A stretch of 64,000 nucleotides of DNA from Lachancea mirantina (taxonomy: Eukaryota > Ascomycota > Saccharomycetes > Saccharomycetales > Saccharomycetaceae): assembly GCA_900074745.1 (NCBI GenBank), contig LT598462.1, positions 248,001 to 312,000 of the forward strand, in the 5' to 3' direction. This document shows, in pieces, positions 63,032-64,000 of the stretch (positions are counted from its first letter, which is position 1; each line of letters begins with the position of its first letter). The notes below the pieces were generated by a model, which worked only from the letters and a program-made list of their open reading frames with translations, made no database searches and was not told the DNA's origin. A program made the position numbers and the translations under genes.

Positions 63032-64000
63032 ATGTTTTCTATTGGCAATCTTTCGTCGTCTTCTTCGCAACCGGTATACTTTGATATAAGGTTGAAGTCT
63101 CCCTATAAAAACATGATACTCATCCAGGGGACCCCTTTAGAAGCAGCTCCGATTCCGTTATCAGGTCATTTGGTATTTTCGATACCGGAACATTTAAATG
63201 CCAAGAAGATATCATTAAAATTATCTGGAACGTTCAAGTTGGAGTTTCTGCAGGTCGGACAACACAAGAATACGAGTTTGGCTAGTATTGTGAAAGAGCA
63301 GAAACCTATTTTTGAATGTGTGTGGGAAAACTTGTTAGTTTCATCTGAGGGAATTATTACCATTGGAGGCGGTGGTTGTAGTGGACCTGGGTCTGCTGGT
63401 CAGCTTGCTGACCAGCATCATCATGGATTGAAGCCGCACATGATTTCGTCGCTTTCCGCCAGCTCTATTGGTTCGATCCGCAAATCGAAAAAATCGCATT
63501 CTTCGTTGGTCTTGGAACTTCCACAAAATGGGGTTTCTGGAACGCCTTACAAGGGCCAAATTGCTCCAGCAGGAACCTCTTTTGGTCTACGGGCCGGAAA
63601 TTACGAGCTACCATTCGAAGTTTCGTTACCACCCGACATTGCAGAAACCGTCGAAGGTTTACAAGCGGGTTCCGTCTTATACAAGTTTGAATCTCAACTA
63701 GAGAGAGGTGGATTCAAAAATGCGTTTTCCAGGTTCAAATATCTTCGCATTTTCCGTACCTTGTCTGTTAACAATCTGGCAGTTCAAGAGGAAATGTATG
63801 TGGGAAAAAGTTGGCCGGGAAAATTACAATACGAGGTTTCAATTCCCAGTAGAGCCATTCCAATCGGTGGTATAACGCCAATTACGATCAGACTTTATCC
63901 TTTCAAGAAAGGTTACAGGTTGCACAAGATAAAGGCGGAGCTTGTGCAATACTATGCTTTCCAGGACCAAGATGGTCAGTTATACGACGACGAAACCGTG
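63032..64000 (+). CDS. ART5: Arrestin-related trafficking adaptor, Art5-like, 3' end missing
   Basis: The frame runs from ATG 63032 to the window end, 323 codons without a stop, so the gene is cut. The N-terminal arrestin fold is plain: YFDIRLKSPYKNMILIQGTPLEA, LSGHLVFSI, ISLKLSGTFKLEFLQVG, GNYELPFEVSLPPDIAETVEGLQAGSVLYKFE, then the second arrestin half (SWPGKLQYEVSIPSRAIPIGGITPITI). A Gly/Ser/His loop lies near residues 110-135. From memory the closest S. cerevisiae protein is Art5 (YGR068C), an Rsp5 adaptor for the inositol transporter Itr1; Rod1/Rog3 are alternatives. Rsp5-binding PY motifs would lie in the missing part. It does not follow MDM30 in S. cerevisiae, so collinearity ends here. 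Confidence 0.75.
   Translation, partial: MFSIGNLSSSSSQPVYFDIRLKSPYKNMILIQGTPLEAAPIPLSGHLVFSIPEHLNAKKISLKLSGTFKLEFLQVGQHKNTSLASIVKEQKPIFECVWENLLVSSEGIITIGGGGCSGPGSAGQLADQHHHGLKPHMISSLSASSIGSIRKSKKSHSSLVLELPQNGVSGTPYKGQIAPAGTSFGLRAGNYELPFEVSLPPDIAETVEGLQAGSVLYKFESQLERGGFKNAFSRFKYLRIFRTLSVNNLAVQEEMYVGKSWPGKLQYEVSIPSRAIPIGGITPITIRLYPFKKGYRLHKIKAELVQYYAFQDQDGQLYDDETV

Overview
The window is nuclear DNA from a budding yeast of the family Saccharomycetaceae that did not pass through the whole-genome duplication, most like Lachancea or Kluyveromyces. The evidence is gene order. Nearly every gene has a recognisable Saccharomyces cerevisiae counterpart, and the counterparts fall into two S. cerevisiae blocks that interleave here. 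One block is YLR387C to YLR368W (REH1, VAC14, SWC7, IKI3, SMC6, NAM2, CTF3, CSR1, SEC61, FBP1, PSY3, STP3, ELO3, ROM2, ARC18, SSQ1, MDM30). The other is YDL059C to YDL048C (RAD59, USO1, YDL057W, MBP1, PSA1, MCH1, PBP4, SLC1, LHP1, KNH1, STP4). This is the pattern expected of an unduplicated relative. Genes are dense, have few introns and use the standard code. Gene names rest on remembered S. cerevisiae proteins and gene order, because no database search could be run.

Layout. At 1-25.4 kb: REI1/REH1 (5' end cut off), VAC14, SWC7, IKI3/ELP1, RAD59, USO1, SMC6, NAM2, CTF3 and CSR1. At 25.4-34.7 kb: a tRNA-like relic, a YDL057W-type alpha/beta hydrolase joined to a tyrosine-phosphatase-like domain, MBP1, PSA1 and a FUI1-type uridine permease that has no counterpart at this place in S. 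cerevisiae. At 35.7-39.9 kb: an intron-containing tRNA-Lys(UUU), SEC61 (reversed relative to S. cerevisiae), MCH1 and PBP4. At 40.1-42.6 kb: an accessory stretch of degenerate tandem repeats with LTR-like starts, carrying one 220-residue membrane-protein frame that I do not recognise. At 42.7-53.5 kb: a GC-rich stretch with FBP1, SLC1, PSY3, LHP1, KNH1, the delta-12 desaturase FAD2 (lost in S. cerevisiae), an STP3/STP4 zinc-finger gene and ELO3. At 53.9-64 kb: ROM2, ARC18, SSQ1, MDM30 and the start of an ART5-like arrestin gene that runs off the end.

Three genes (VAC14, PSY3, ARC18) have no ATG for their conserved N terminus in the main frame. In each, a short upstream exon ending at a perfect GTATGT restores a protein start that matches the family. 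I therefore annotate three small 5' introns. For several other genes the first ATG lies inside the longest open frame, and I used that ATG.

Functional themes. Lipid and cell-surface genes cluster in the GC-rich part (SLC1, FAD2, ELO3, KNH1, and ROM2 next door). DNA maintenance is spread through the window (RAD59, SMC6, PSY3, CTF3). MBP1, the DNA-binding subunit of the G1/S factor MBF, lies next to PSA1, whose promoter carries two ACGCGT (MCB) sites.
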